In this document: positions 24,869 to 33,794 of the stretch, one piece after another
Position numbering within the stretch: position 1 is the first letter of the stretch
Layout: every line of letters starts with the position of its first letter
Source of the DNA: Gammaproteobacteria bacterium
Lineage (GTDB): Bacteria > Pseudomonadota > Gammaproteobacteria > Steroidobacterales > Rariloculaceae
Length of the DNA: 64,000 bases
Direction of reading: 5' to 3'
Assembly (NCBI GenBank): GCA_022820625.1
Contig: JAJEFE010000141.1
Coordinates: forward strand, 1-64,000
Notes under the pieces: model-generated
Told to the model about the DNA's origin: nothing
Databases searched by the model: none
Seen by the model: the letters and a program-made list of their open reading frames with translations, nothing else
Program-made: the position numbers and the translations under genes

Positions 24869-25895
24869 ACCTGTATATCGAAATATCGGTGTCCCGAAGT
24901 TCGCACTCGAAACGTTCGCCGGGCTCTATACCCGGCAGCATCTCATCGCCGGGCTTGTAGAACCAGGTGTGATCCCAGATTGCAGGTTCCACCAGGTACT
25001 CCGGATCCGTGATGATGATCTCGTACGCAAGCTCGGTCTCGTCCTCGCTCATCGTGTAGCGTTCGAGCATCGAAACGTCCTCGCTCATCGGCCTGCCGTC
25101 CTGATCGAGGTACGGCCAGTTGAACTGTGTTGTTTCAACGACGAGCGTCCTGTCCCCCTCCCAGCGCCCGACCGAATACCCGAGATGACTGGGTGCCCGA
25201 GTCTGCCCGCGCACCTCTTCACTCATGTGAAACACGCGCTGCTGACCCCATTCCTCGATCCGCTGGACGATCCGGTCGCCCTCGTCGATCAGCTCGATGG
25301 GATAGGGATTAAGGATGGCGTTCGGCATACCCGGCGGTATGCACTTGAGACTCGGATCGTCGGTTCTCGCGTCGTAACCGTCCAGCGCTTCCTGGGCTGC
25401 AGGCGTGAGCACGAACGGGTTGCGGAGCTGATATCGAGTCTCAAAACTCCATACCTTGAAAATTCCGGTGCCGGCAGCATCGGCCGCGCTGGCCAGCGCC
25501 ACCTCGTTTTCCGATGAAGCGGTTCGTCGCACCGGTACCTCCTCACCGTCAGGCAAGAGCACATGAGAAGGGCCGCCGAATATCATGCGATCGCCTCGCC
25601 GGGAAACTCTCCCGCCTGCCCTGACGCGGTCGCCGACCTTCACGGAGTCCCTGGAAAATCCCCTTCGTATCAGTTCGCTCGTGGTATTGCCTTCCGTTAC
25701 CCATTCTTCGACTACGCCGTCGGCATTCACCACTTCGATGGTGAAACCGGTATGGGGATTTCTCCAGAAGACTTCGGTGACGGTACCCTCGATTTGCACT
25801 CTCCTGTCTTGATCGTAGAACGCCACAACCGAATGGTGTCCCAGCACCGGCCAGGAGAGCGTCAGGAGCGCTAGTAAAACGGTAATTGATCTCAT
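24867..25895 (-). CDS. Secreted protein with DUF6152-type N module and C module
   Basis: A 342-residue exported protein (ATG 25895, GGGGA upstream). The signal peptide ends WPVLG and the mature chain starts HHSVVAFYD. N-module landmarks are VFWRNPH, with His 28 residues after the first His, and LIRRGFSRDSV. The C module has KCIPPGMPNAILNPYP, LGYSVGRWEGDRTLVV, where Tyr replaces the usual His, and a final FECELRD. It lies between sulfatase genes in one operon, the strongest contextual link between this family and sulfate-ester breakdown. Its function is unknown. Confidence 0.8.
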   Translation of the reverse strand: MRSITVLLALLTLSWPVLGHHSVVAFYDQDRRVQIEGTVTEVFWRNPHTGFTIEVVNADGVVEEWVTEGNTTSELIRRGFSRDSVKVGDRVRAGGRVSRRGDRMIFGGPSHVLLPDGEEVPVRRTASSENEVALASAADAAGTGIFKVWSFETRYQLRNPFVLTPAAQEALDGYDARTDDPSLKCIPPGMPNAILNPYPIELIDEGDRIVQRIEEWGQQRVFHMSEEVRGQTRAPSHLGYSVGRWEGDRTLVVETTQFNWPYLDQDGRPMSEDVSMLERYTMSEDETELAYEIIITDPEYLVEPAIWDHTWFYKPGDEMLPGIEPGERFECELRDTDISIYR

Positions 25896-26020
25896 GGTCG
25901 TCCCCGGGGGTTGTCGAACCCGACAAATATACCTGATCGGGAGAGTTCCCGATGCACGGCTCTGCAGGCCCGATCCGGTTGGTCTTGCAATGCCGGCCAC
26001 TGGATGTTTCGGGCGAGGCC

Positions 26021-27628
26021 TCAGCGAGCCGTCGGCATCGCAGCCGAAACGGACTCGCGCCAGGCGTGAAGCCGGGCACGCAGTTCGGCAGCTTGCTCAG
26101 GCTGCTCGGCAGCCAGATCGCGCTGTTCGCCGGGATCGTTCTGAAGATCGAAGAGTTGCACGGTGCCGTTTTCGAAGTACTCCAGCAGCTTGTAGGCGCC
26201 ATCCCGGACCGCACCGCCGGGACTCTGCATGCCGTGATTGCTGTAGTGCGGGAAGTGCCAGAAGATCGCTCCGCGCTCGAATGCGCCGCCTTCGAGAGCG
26301 GCGGCAAAGCTCACGCCGTCGACGTGCTGTTCCGGCCTGGACGGCAAGCCGGCCATCTCGAGCAGGGTCGGATAGAAGTCGGTGCTGATCACGGCTTCGT
26401 CGCGAACCGCGCCGGCCTGGCCCACGCCCGGCCACCGCACGATCAGCGGCACGCGTATGCCGCCTTCGTACAACCAGCCCTTCGCGCCGCGCAGGGGCAG
26501 ACTGGACGTTGCGTAAGCGACGTCCAGCTCGCCGGGGTCCACCACCCGCTCCGGATTGCCGAAGTTGGCTGCCGCCATGCCTCCGTTGTCGGAGTAAAAG
26601 ACGACGATCGTATGCTCCGTCAGTCCCAGTTCCTCAAGCATTCGGAGCACACGCCCCATGCTTTCGTCGACGGTGGTGACCATCGCGGCGAACTGGACAT
26701 TGTCCTGATGCTGCTTGATCTTGACCGTGCGCCGGGGCAACACCCGGTATTCCCCATGCGAGGGCTCCTGCCCCAGGGCATCCAGTTGGGCGGGCGAAAG
26801 CGGCTCGGGATCGTCCGGGTTACCCTCCAGTCTGTATGCGGGACCAGCCGGCACTTCCGCCGATTTCAGCTTCTCCCGGTACCGTAATACCAGGTCCGGA
26901 CGCCCCTCGATCGGGTCGTGTACGGCGAAGTGCGACAGATAGAGGAAGAAGGGCGACACCCGGCTCTGCTCCATGAACTCCAGAGCCAGGTCGGTGATCC
27001 GGTCGGTGAGGTAGGTGTCCTCCTCTCCCTCGACCGTCAGGCCTTCCATCCTGTACGGCGGGAAGTAGCCGCCCCGAGGGGTCGATCCGTAGAATCGAGG
27101 CGCCTGGACGTCGAATCCCTGGTGGAGGGGGCCGGCTTCGCCTTCGCCGAGGTGCCACTTGCCGAAGATCCCCGTCCGGTAGCCGTGCTCCTGCAACGCT
27201 TCGGCCAGGGTGAGTTCCCCAAGCGGCAGGGCCGCCAGCTTCTCGCCGCTCAGCAAGCGTTCGAAGTCACGCCCGGGGCGCCCCGGCAACCAGTCCGTCA
27301 GGCGTAGCCGCGCCGGGTACTTGCCGGTCAGCAGCGCCGCGCGCGTTGGCGAGCAGACGTGGGCGGCGGCGTAGGCGTTGGTGAAGCGTACGCCCTGTTC
27401 GGCCAGCCGGTCGATGTTCGGCGTCTCGTGGAACGTGCTGCCGAAGACGCCGATGTCACTCCAGCCCAGGTCGTCGACCATGAAGAAGACGATGTTCGGC
27501 GGCCTTTCCGTCGCTGCCGGAGCATCGGGCACGCTCTGCGCGAAGACAAACGCGGCGAACAGACAGAAAGGCACGGCAACGAGAGCGCTGCCGATTTTTG
27601 TGACCGGGAAATTTGGCATGGAATTCAT
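26021..27628 (-). CDS. Type I sulfatase
   Basis: A 535-residue exported sulfatase. The ATG at 27628 has GGGAGG four bases upstream and yields a signal peptide ending FVFAQ. Motifs: IVFFMVDDLGWSD (calcium Asp pair), C92-S-P-T-R followed by AALLTGKYPARLRLTDW, FGKWHLGEGEAG, and YSDNGGM at the metal site. The ARLRLTDW region and overall length recall the sulfatases acting on glycosaminoglycan-like or other polysaccharide sulfates, but the substrate is unproven. It is the middle gene of a sulfatase operon with a quinoprotein dehydrogenase at its head. Confidence 0.95.
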   Translation of the reverse strand: MNSMPNFPVTKIGSALVAVPFCLFAAFVFAQSVPDAPAATERPPNIVFFMVDDLGWSDIGVFGSTFHETPNIDRLAEQGVRFTNAYAAAHVCSPTRAALLTGKYPARLRLTDWLPGRPGRDFERLLSGEKLAALPLGELTLAEALQEHGYRTGIFGKWHLGEGEAGPLHQGFDVQAPRFYGSTPRGGYFPPYRMEGLTVEGEEDTYLTDRITDLALEFMEQSRVSPFFLYLSHFAVHDPIEGRPDLVLRYREKLKSAEVPAGPAYRLEGNPDDPEPLSPAQLDALGQEPSHGEYRVLPRRTVKIKQHQDNVQFAAMVTTVDESMGRVLRMLEELGLTEHTIVVFYSDNGGMAAANFGNPERVVDPGELDVAYATSSLPLRGAKGWLYEGGIRVPLIVRWPGVGQAGAVRDEAVISTDFYPTLLEMAGLPSRPEQHVDGVSFAAALEGGAFERGAIFWHFPHYSNHGMQSPGGAVRDGAYKLLEYFENGTVQLFDLQNDPGEQRDLAAEQPEQAAELRARLHAWRESVSAAMPTAR

Positions 27629-27711
27629 TGCGCCTCCCTGGTTGTGTGATGTCCCTTCATGGTTCGACCATAGACTAGTCGAGTCCTCCGGCACAGAGCT
27701 TCTTTCCGTGT

Positions 27712-29127
27712 TCAACGAGAGTCAAAGAGCGACGGGCGCGTTTCCATGGCTGCCTGATGCTCTCGCACGGCCTCGAGCATCTCCGCCAGGATCTCGGGGC
27801 GCTCGGCCGCCAGGTCCCAGGATTCGCCCGGGTCTTCACCGAGATGATAGAGAAGCGGCGTCTCATGCTCGTTCCGCTCCGGTCCGATTCCGTACGCCTT
27901 TTCGGTGATCAGGTGAATCTTGTACGGCCCCTTGCGAAGTGCATACAGCTCACCGGCGCGGTAGTGGGCCAGGACCTCGCGTGTTCCCGGCTCGCCCCGC
28001 AGCAGTGTGCCGCTCAGGTCGACGCCATCCAGAATGTCTTCGGTCGTACCGCCGGCGAGTGCGAGCAGGGTCGGGAAGAGATCCATCGCGGAGCCGATAT
28101 CGCGTACCACGCCCGGCTGTATGCTGCCGGGCCACCACATGACGCCCGGTACCCGGATTCCACCCTCGAAGGTTGTCCCCTTGCCGTTTCGCAACGGACC
28201 CGCGGTGCCCTTGTCGGTGCGCATGGAGAGCCAGGGGCCATTATCGCTCGTGAATACGACCAGCGTGTCTTCCGCCACGCCCGCGCGCTCAAGGCTTCGG
28301 CGTATCTCTCCCGCGCTCCAGTCGATTTCCTCGATGACATCTCCATAGCGTCCCGCAAGGCTCGTACCCGCGAACTCGGGTGCCGGAAAGAGGGGCGTGT
28401 GCGGCATGGTGTAGGGGACGAAAAGAAAAAAGGGCCGATCCGAGTGACGGTCGATGAATTCCTGCGCCTGTTGCGTATAACGGCGCGTGATCGTCTCCTG
28501 GCGGGCTGGCCGTTCGAGGATCTGGTCATGATATTCCTGACCCACCGATTGGCTCTGCATCAGCGGGACGTTCCAGTACTCGATTCTCGGAGAGAAATAG
28601 GCACCGGGGACACGTTCATCAGTCCCGTCCATGTCGTTCGAATAAGGGATTCCGAACCAGTAGTCGAAACCGTGCCGCGTCGGCAGGTGTTCGGGCCGGG
28701 CCCCGAGGTGCCACTTCCCGACGATCCCGGTGGCGTAACCCAATTCCCGCAAGGCCTCGGCGATCGTGGTGTTCTCTTCGGAGATGCCGCCCGCCTGATT
28801 GGGAAAGAGCACGCGTGACCTGTGGCCATACAGTCCGCTGCGGTTTGGCTGCTTGCCGGTGAGCAGGGCACCGCGGCTGGGCGAGCACACCGCCGAGGCC
28901 ACGTAGAAGTCGGTCCACCTCTGGCCTTCCGCCGCCATGGCGTCCAGATTCGGCGTGCGGATGGAAGGGTGCCCATAGCTTGAGAGGTCGCCATAGCCGA
29001 GATCGTCGGCGAACAGGATGACGAAGTTGGGCATGCGCCGTGGAGGCGATTCCGCGGGCTGGGCTGCAAGAGCAAGCGGCAGCAGAGCCAGGCAAATGAG
29101 GAAGCAGAGGTTTCTTGTACCGGTCAC
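27712..29127 (-). CDS. Type I sulfatase (arylsulfatase A-like)
   Basis: A 471-residue exported sulfatase, GTG start at 29127 with AGGAG six bases upstream. Motifs: FVILFADDLGYGD, the canonical formylglycine site C81-S-P-S-R with GALLTGKQPNRSG, VGKWHLGARPEHLP and TSDNGPW. Its length and the HTPLFPAPEF segment are closest to the arylsulfatase A group. It shares an operon with two other sulfatases of different subgroups, suggesting the set removes several sulfates from one complex substrate rather than being simple duplicates. Confidence 0.95.
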   Translation of the reverse strand: MTGTRNLCFLICLALLPLALAAQPAESPPRRMPNFVILFADDLGYGDLSSYGHPSIRTPNLDAMAAEGQRWTDFYVASAVCSPSRGALLTGKQPNRSGLYGHRSRVLFPNQAGGISEENTTIAEALRELGYATGIVGKWHLGARPEHLPTRHGFDYWFGIPYSNDMDGTDERVPGAYFSPRIEYWNVPLMQSQSVGQEYHDQILERPARQETITRRYTQQAQEFIDRHSDRPFFLFVPYTMPHTPLFPAPEFAGTSLAGRYGDVIEEIDWSAGEIRRSLERAGVAEDTLVVFTSDNGPWLSMRTDKGTAGPLRNGKGTTFEGGIRVPGVMWWPGSIQPGVVRDIGSAMDLFPTLLALAGGTTEDILDGVDLSGTLLRGEPGTREVLAHYRAGELYALRKGPYKIHLITEKAYGIGPERNEHETPLLYHLGEDPGESWDLAAERPEILAEMLEAVREHQAAMETRPSLFDSR

Positions 29128-29214
29128 TTTGTGCTCCTGCAGGTCAATTTCTTTCCAGCATCACCAGGATGCGCTGACGACCCGGGTCCGGCGATCGTCG
29201 AGTTTGAACATACA

Positions 29215-31377
29215 CTATTCGGGCAGGGCGAAGGCAATGTAGGCATCGCCCGATTTCGTGCCGATCTTGCCGCCGCCCGCGGCCTGCACAACGAACTGCC
29301 GCCCGTTCACGCTGTAGGTGACAGGCGTGGCGTATCCGGCCGCGGGTAGTCTGGTCTCCCACAGGAGATCGCCATTGGCCATGTCGAAAGCGCGGAAGTG
29401 CTCGTCCCGGGTCGCGCCGATGAAGATGACGCCGCCGGCGGTGACGATCGGGCCGCCGTAGGACTCGGCGCCGGTTGGCGGACTGCCGGGCGCAACCGCT
29501 TCCGGCCAGTCGCCAAGCGTGACTTTCCAGAGAATCTCGCCGGCGTTCAGATCGATGGCGTTCAGGGTCGCCCAGGGCGGCTTGACTGCGGGGTAGCCGT
29601 CCGGGTCGAGGAAGCGGCGGTAACCGGCAAAGGCGTAAACCGGATCGCCGGTACTCCCGGCGGACCCCGCCTCCGACCCGGACGCCGGGTCATCCACCTC
29701 GAACAGGTAAGAGGCCAGCGCCTCCATGTCGTTGTCCGTCAGATAGGCAACTGGCGGCATGGTGCCGCTGCCCTCTCGTATGATCGTGATCGCTTCGGTC
29801 ACCGTCATCCGCTCCGCAAGACCTACGAGGCCGGGAAAGACGCCCAGGGTATCGCCGCTTCGGTCCGTTCCATGGCATTGCTGGCAGTGCTGGGCATACA
29901 GTCGATGCCCGGTTGCGGCGGCGCGGCTGGCGCCGGGGTCGACTTCGACGATTGCGCCGATCCAGGGGATGTCATTGCCGTTGACGTACATGATTCCGGT
30001 ACCCGGATCCACTGCTGCGCCACCCCATTCGCCCCCGCCGTCGAAACCGGGAAAAACGATCGTGCCCTCCAGACTGAAGGGAACGAATTGCCCGCCGCTG
30101 CGCATGCGCGCCAGTTGTTCGCCGACGATGCGTTGCGCTTCCGGGGTTCTGTCGGTGACGTCGCTTGCCGAAAGCGTCTGCCGGGTGAACGGGGGTGGCC
30201 TGACCGGCAGCGGCTGAGTCGGCCACGCTCGTTCGCCGGGTATGTCGGACGGCGGATAGGGCCGTTCCTCGATGGGAAACAAGGGTTCGCCGGAATCGCG
30301 ATCGAACAGAAAAACGTGGGCGGTCTTGGTGATCTGGGCGACGGCATCTCGCCGCACGCCGTCCCGCGTCACGGTGACCAGATTGGGGGGCGCCGGGAAG
30401 TCCCGGTCCCAGATGTCGTGGTGGACGGCCTGAAAGTGCCAGATCCGCTCGCCGGTGGCGGCATTCAGAGCGAGTAACGTGTTTGCGAACAGGTTGGCGC
30501 CCTGCCGGTCCCGGCCGAAGAAGTCCGGCGTGGCGGATCCGGTGGGCACGTAGACGATGCCCCGCTCCCGGTCGACGGACATGCCCGCCCAGTTGTTGGC
30601 TCCGCCGACACGCAGGTAGGCATCCTCCGGCCAGGTGTCGTAGCCGAATTCACCGGGGCGCGGGATGGTGTAGAAGGTCCACCGGACGGCGCCGGTCCGT
30701 GCATCGTAGGCACGAATGTGGCCGGGCGCCGCCGGCTGGCCCTCGGAGACCCGCACGGGCAGTATCAGGAGGTCCTCGTAAATCACCCCGGGCGTGTTGG
30801 AAACCAGGTACAGGTCGCTGACATCGCGCCCGAGTCCCGCCTTGAGATCGACACGGCCGTCATGCCCGAATTCGCTGATCGGATCGCCGCTCCGCGCATT
30901 CACGGCAAACAGACTTGCCCCGCCGGTCAGGAAAATGCGGCCGTCCGCACCGTCGTCCCAATAGGTCACGCCGCGGGCAAAATCGCCGCCGGTGGCGGTC
31001 GCTCCATTCTGAAACGGATCGAATCGCCACAGCTCTCTGCCCGTTGCGGCGTCCAGGGCGAAATGGTGCAACTGGGGCGATGCGCCATAGAGGATGCCGC
31101 CGACCACGATCGGACTGGTCTGCATCTGCGAATAGTTGTTCGGATCTGTCCCGCCTGCGTGGTAGACCCAGGCTGTTTCCAGGCGATGGGCGTTTGCCGG
31201 CGTGATCTGATCGAGGGTGGAGTGCTGACTGCTGCCGTCGCCGAGATAGGTTGGCCAGTCGACGTCTTCGGATACGTTATTGCAGGCGGCGACCGACAGT
31301 GCGCATATCAGCGCAGAGGCGTACCCTGCCCGTTGGCTGCCACACATTCCGTGTTCAATTGATACCGGTACCCGCAT
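29215..31377 (-). CDS. PQQ-type quinoprotein dehydrogenase with inserted cytochrome c domain
   Basis: A lipoprotein of about 720 residues (SVAAC lipobox). The first two thirds form a beta-propeller with repeats such as DAATGRELWRF and NAATGERIWHFQ, and the HHDIWDRDFPAPP segment typical of PQQ dehydrogenases. A cytochrome c domain (CQQCH at about 498-502, Met ligand region GSGTMPP) is inserted before the last blade (ETRLPAAGY). It would oxidise an alcohol or sugar in the periplasm and pass electrons through its own haem. The start is uncertain: ATG 31377 is used; GTG 31401 and ATG 31347 are alternatives. It heads the sulfatase operon. Confidence 0.9.
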   Translation of the reverse strand: MRVPVSIEHGMCGSQRAGYASALICALSVAACNNVSEDVDWPTYLGDGSSQHSTLDQITPANAHRLETAWVYHAGGTDPNNYSQMQTSPIVVGGILYGASPQLHHFALDAATGRELWRFDPFQNGATATGGDFARGVTYWDDGADGRIFLTGGASLFAVNARSGDPISEFGHDGRVDLKAGLGRDVSDLYLVSNTPGVIYEDLLILPVRVSEGQPAAPGHIRAYDARTGAVRWTFYTIPRPGEFGYDTWPEDAYLRVGGANNWAGMSVDRERGIVYVPTGSATPDFFGRDRQGANLFANTLLALNAATGERIWHFQAVHHDIWDRDFPAPPNLVTVTRDGVRRDAVAQITKTAHVFLFDRDSGEPLFPIEERPYPPSDIPGERAWPTQPLPVRPPPFTRQTLSASDVTDRTPEAQRIVGEQLARMRSGGQFVPFSLEGTIVFPGFDGGGEWGGAAVDPGTGIMYVNGNDIPWIGAIVEVDPGASRAAATGHRLYAQHCQQCHGTDRSGDTLGVFPGLVGLAERMTVTEAITIIREGSGTMPPVAYLTDNDMEALASYLFEVDDPASGSEAGSAGSTGDPVYAFAGYRRFLDPDGYPAVKPPWATLNAIDLNAGEILWKVTLGDWPEAVAPGSPPTGAESYGGPIVTAGGVIFIGATRDEHFRAFDMANGDLLWETRLPAAGYATPVTYSVNGRQFVVQAAGGGKIGTKSGDAYIAFALPE

Positions 31378-31533
31378 GCCCCTGCAACAATTGGGATTCA
31401 CTTGACCAGTCGGATAGTATCACCGACAAGCGATTGGGCACGGCACGGCTTGGGGGAAGCACACAATTTCATGAAACGCTACTCCGCCTGCTGGCACTTC
31501 ATGCGGATAAGAGAATTAAATTCAGGTAATACA

Positions 31534-32076
31534 ATGAATAAAGAGATACTTTTAACTTCATTTATTAGCACTTTGCTGATGTCTGTCGGCATCTTCGCCG
31601 AGACTCCCGCCGAGGTCACACTGGTGGACAGACTGGACGAACCGCGAGGATTCTGCCTCGACACCCTCGGTTTCCAGGCCAATGCCCGGCCCGAGGACGG
31701 TCTGCAGACGCACAGTTGCTACAGCTACCAGGGTCAATTGGGGGTCGACCAGGCGTTCGACGCAGACGGTATTCCCGACCATGTGTTTCGCCTGATCGAA
31801 TTCGATCTGTGCATGACGGCGACGGGCCTGTCTGCCGGAAGCGAGTTTGCGCTGGAACCCTGCGACGGTAACGACAATCAGCGGTTCGAACACCGCCCCA
31901 ACGGCAAGATCATGTCGCTGGCGGCGCCCGGAAACTGCGTGACGGCCGGCGAAGGACCGAGCCGGCATGGCGGCGGAGGCGACCCGGTGCACCTGATCCG
32001 CGACCTCACGCTGGAAGTTTGTGACGGCAGCCGCGACGACCGCCAGCAATGGCGGCTCCGCGAGACGTTCGATTAA
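31534..32076 (+). CDS. Secreted ricin-type beta-trefoil-like protein
   Basis: A 180-residue exported protein (ATG 31534, signal peptide ending IFAE). Spaced motifs RGFCLD, THSCYSY, FDLCMTA, LTLEVCDG and RQQW resemble degenerate QxW repeats of carbohydrate-binding beta-trefoils. The same series (RGYCLD, THACKYG, ISLETC, RQQF) forms the N-terminal half of the esterase at 51116-52588, so the two are paralogous. The first 60 bases of the gene and its leader are A/T-rich, unlike the rest. It is divergent from the quinoprotein-sulfatase operon and may bind sugars, which is inferred. Confidence 0.65.
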   Translation: MNKEILLTSFISTLLMSVGIFAETPAEVTLVDRLDEPRGFCLDTLGFQANARPEDGLQTHSCYSYQGQLGVDQAFDADGIPDHVFRLIEFDLCMTATGLSAGSEFALEPCDGNDNQRFEHRPNGKIMSLAAPGNCVTAGEGPSRHGGGGDPVHLIRDLTLEVCDGSRDDRQQWRLRETFD

Positions 32077-32139
32077 TTCCTACAGTGGAATCATTCGGCG
32101 AGCCGGCAATATCGCGCCGGAGTGCGCCGGCGACGAAAC

Positions 32140-32613
32140 TTACAGGTAGGCGATCAACCGCCCGCAGACTACGGCGAGCGTCCAGAACGCGATCGAACTG
32201 ACCGCGAGCGCGGTTCCCATCTGCGATACCGTGCCTGACTCCTGCCAGGCATCCGCTTCCTGCCGCAGGACTCGCTGAGTCAGGTGCAAATTGGCGATGC
32301 CGAGGATGACGAAAGTGATTTTCACCAGGAATGGCGCGCTCGTCACGTAGAACGTCGCCTGCGCCATGAAAAGCGAGAGTCCCGAAAAGGCGTTGACGGT
32401 AATGCCTACCCACCCAAAAGCCAGCAGCGGGCCCAGACCGGCATACGGGATCGGCTTGAAGAATCCGAGCATGCGCAGGTTGATCGCGAACATGATGCCG
32501 ACGACGGCAGCCAGCCCGAGCGCGTGCATGGACAGCATCAGCGGCCAACCCAGCAACCCGGCGACGATCCACTCGGAATAGGCCGTGCCCTCCAACCAGC
32601 TTAACAAGCCCAT
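32140..32613 (-). CDS. Small multi-helix membrane protein, paralog of its neighbour's C-terminal half
   Basis: A 157-residue protein with four hydrophobic helices; GGAG five bases before the ATG. The stretch from MHALGLAAVVGIMFAINLRM to the end aligns with the second half of the 311-residue protein at 32737-33672, and both end in W-x2-V-V/L-x-GRL-x2-Y. The histidine in MHALG corresponds to the one in AHFVG there and could hold a haem. It may belong to a DUF6644-like family (named from memory). It forms a three-gene unit with a 35-residue protein and that paralog. Confidence 0.7.
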   Translation of the reverse strand: MGLLSWLEGTAYSEWIVAGLLGWPLMLSMHALGLAAVVGIMFAINLRMLGFFKPIPYAGLGPLLAFGWVGITVNAFSGLSLFMAQATFYVTSAPFLVKITFVILGIANLHLTQRVLRQEADAWQESGTVSQMGTALAVSSIAFWTLAVVCGRLIAYL

Positions 32614-32625
32614 AACTTCTCCAGC

Positions 32626-32733
32626 TTAACCGCTATCGTTGGCGTCGGCTTCTCTGTCGATGACATACGCGAGAACCACGACGACCACGAAAGTCGAGAC
32701 GACGATAGATAGAGCGAACAGGAAACCGCCCAT
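32626..32733 (-). CDS. 35-residue single-helix membrane protein
   Basis: A short frame encoding 35 residues: MGGFLFALSIVVSTF, then a Val-rich stretch through LAYVI and a polar end DREADANDSG. That is one membrane helix with a charged tail. Support for translation: a GA-rich Shine-Dalgarno run (GAGGGGGG) seven bases before the ATG, a start three bases after the stop of the upstream membrane gene, and a stop 13 bases before the downstream membrane gene. Such tiny subunits accompany respiratory complexes (CydX/CcoQ type), but sequence homology to them is not evident. Confidence 0.65.
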   Translation of the reverse strand: MGGFLFALSIVVSTFVVVVVLAYVIDREADANDSG

Positions 32734-32736
32734 GGT

Positions 32737-33672
32737 CTAGCCCCCCTCACCGTAGTAGGGCAACAGCCGGCCGAATACCAGCACGGCAGCCCATGAAACC
32801 ATTGTCAATGCCGCCATCACCTTGGCCCGCGGGGGTGCGTCCTGATCCGACTTCACATCCCAGATATCGTCGAAGATCGTGAAGTAGATGATGGCGAGAC
32901 CGCCCACCATCAGCCAGATGATCTTCGGGGGAAACCCGTCCATGGCGACGTAGCGTCCCGAGTCGGCGATGAAGAAGAACATGCCGGTGACGATGTTCAC
33001 CAGCAGGGCCAGCGCCCCGAGCGGCAGCAACCGATGCACCGCCGAATACGGCACATTCCTGGCGACGCCGAGAACGCGAAGCCCCACCAGCAGCACGACG
33101 CCGAATAGCACCGCCATGCCCACAAAGTGCGCCGCCTCCATGGACGGCCAGGCCCAGATGATGCTCTGAATGGCCGCTTCGATCCCGGCAGTAAGACCGA
33201 TGGGTTCGGCCATCGCACCCTCGCGCAGATCCGGCCGAATTACGGTGCCGCCGAGGCTACCGGCTTCGACGATCGTCAGCAATGCGACAATGCCCAGCGC
33301 CAGCACGGCATAAAATCCCGCGGTGGAAGCACGCCCGTAGCGGCGCTCCCGCCACAATACGAGCCACGACACGAGGCCCGTGAGCCCGATGAAAACGAAG
33401 GCAAGCAACGCGGCATCGCGATGGGCATCCAGAATCTGGGCCGACATTTCCGGCCGCCCCTGGTAGGCCCAGCCGGCCGCCGCGCCGGTAATGTAGGTGG
33501 GAATCGCCAGCAGGCCCAGAACCACGAACAGGATCAGGCTGACCCTGCGCATGTCGTCGTTCTTCATGTAAGCCGAAGCGATCAGCAACCCCAGGACGAA
33601 AACGCTCCCGATCAGCGGGAAATGATTCAGCACGATGTGCAGGTGCGGGCCGGTACTGGGGAATACGTCCAT
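32737..33672 (-). CDS. Membrane protein with DUF2231-like first half
   Basis: A 311-residue protein with about eight helices. The first half (HLHIVLNHFPLIGSVFVLG) matches the DUF2231 type, with closely placed histidines on the first helix and another in DAHRDAALLAF. The second half (EAAHFVGMAVLFGVVLLVG to GRLLPYY) is homologous to the separate 157-residue protein downstream. Repeated membrane histidines suggest b-type haem binding and a redox role; this is inference. It begins the three-gene membrane cluster and is divergent from the GAPDH gene. Confidence 0.7.
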   Translation of the reverse strand: MDVFPSTGPHLHIVLNHFPLIGSVFVLGLLIASAYMKNDDMRRVSLILFVVLGLLAIPTYITGAAAGWAYQGRPEMSAQILDAHRDAALLAFVFIGLTGLVSWLVLWRERRYGRASTAGFYAVLALGIVALLTIVEAGSLGGTVIRPDLREGAMAEPIGLTAGIEAAIQSIIWAWPSMEAAHFVGMAVLFGVVLLVGLRVLGVARNVPYSAVHRLLPLGALALLVNIVTGMFFFIADSGRYVAMDGFPPKIIWLMVGGLAIIYFTIFDDIWDVKSDQDAPPRAKVMAALTMVSWAAVLVFGRLLPYYGEGG

Positions 33673-33794
33673 GGGGATTTTATCTCTTGATGAACGGCAA
33701 GGGACGGCGAAGGACTCTACAGCACATTTGGTGAGTATTGCAATGTATCATTCGCCCTTCTCATACGGTTTAGCGCATTAGGAAAGGGTCAGGA

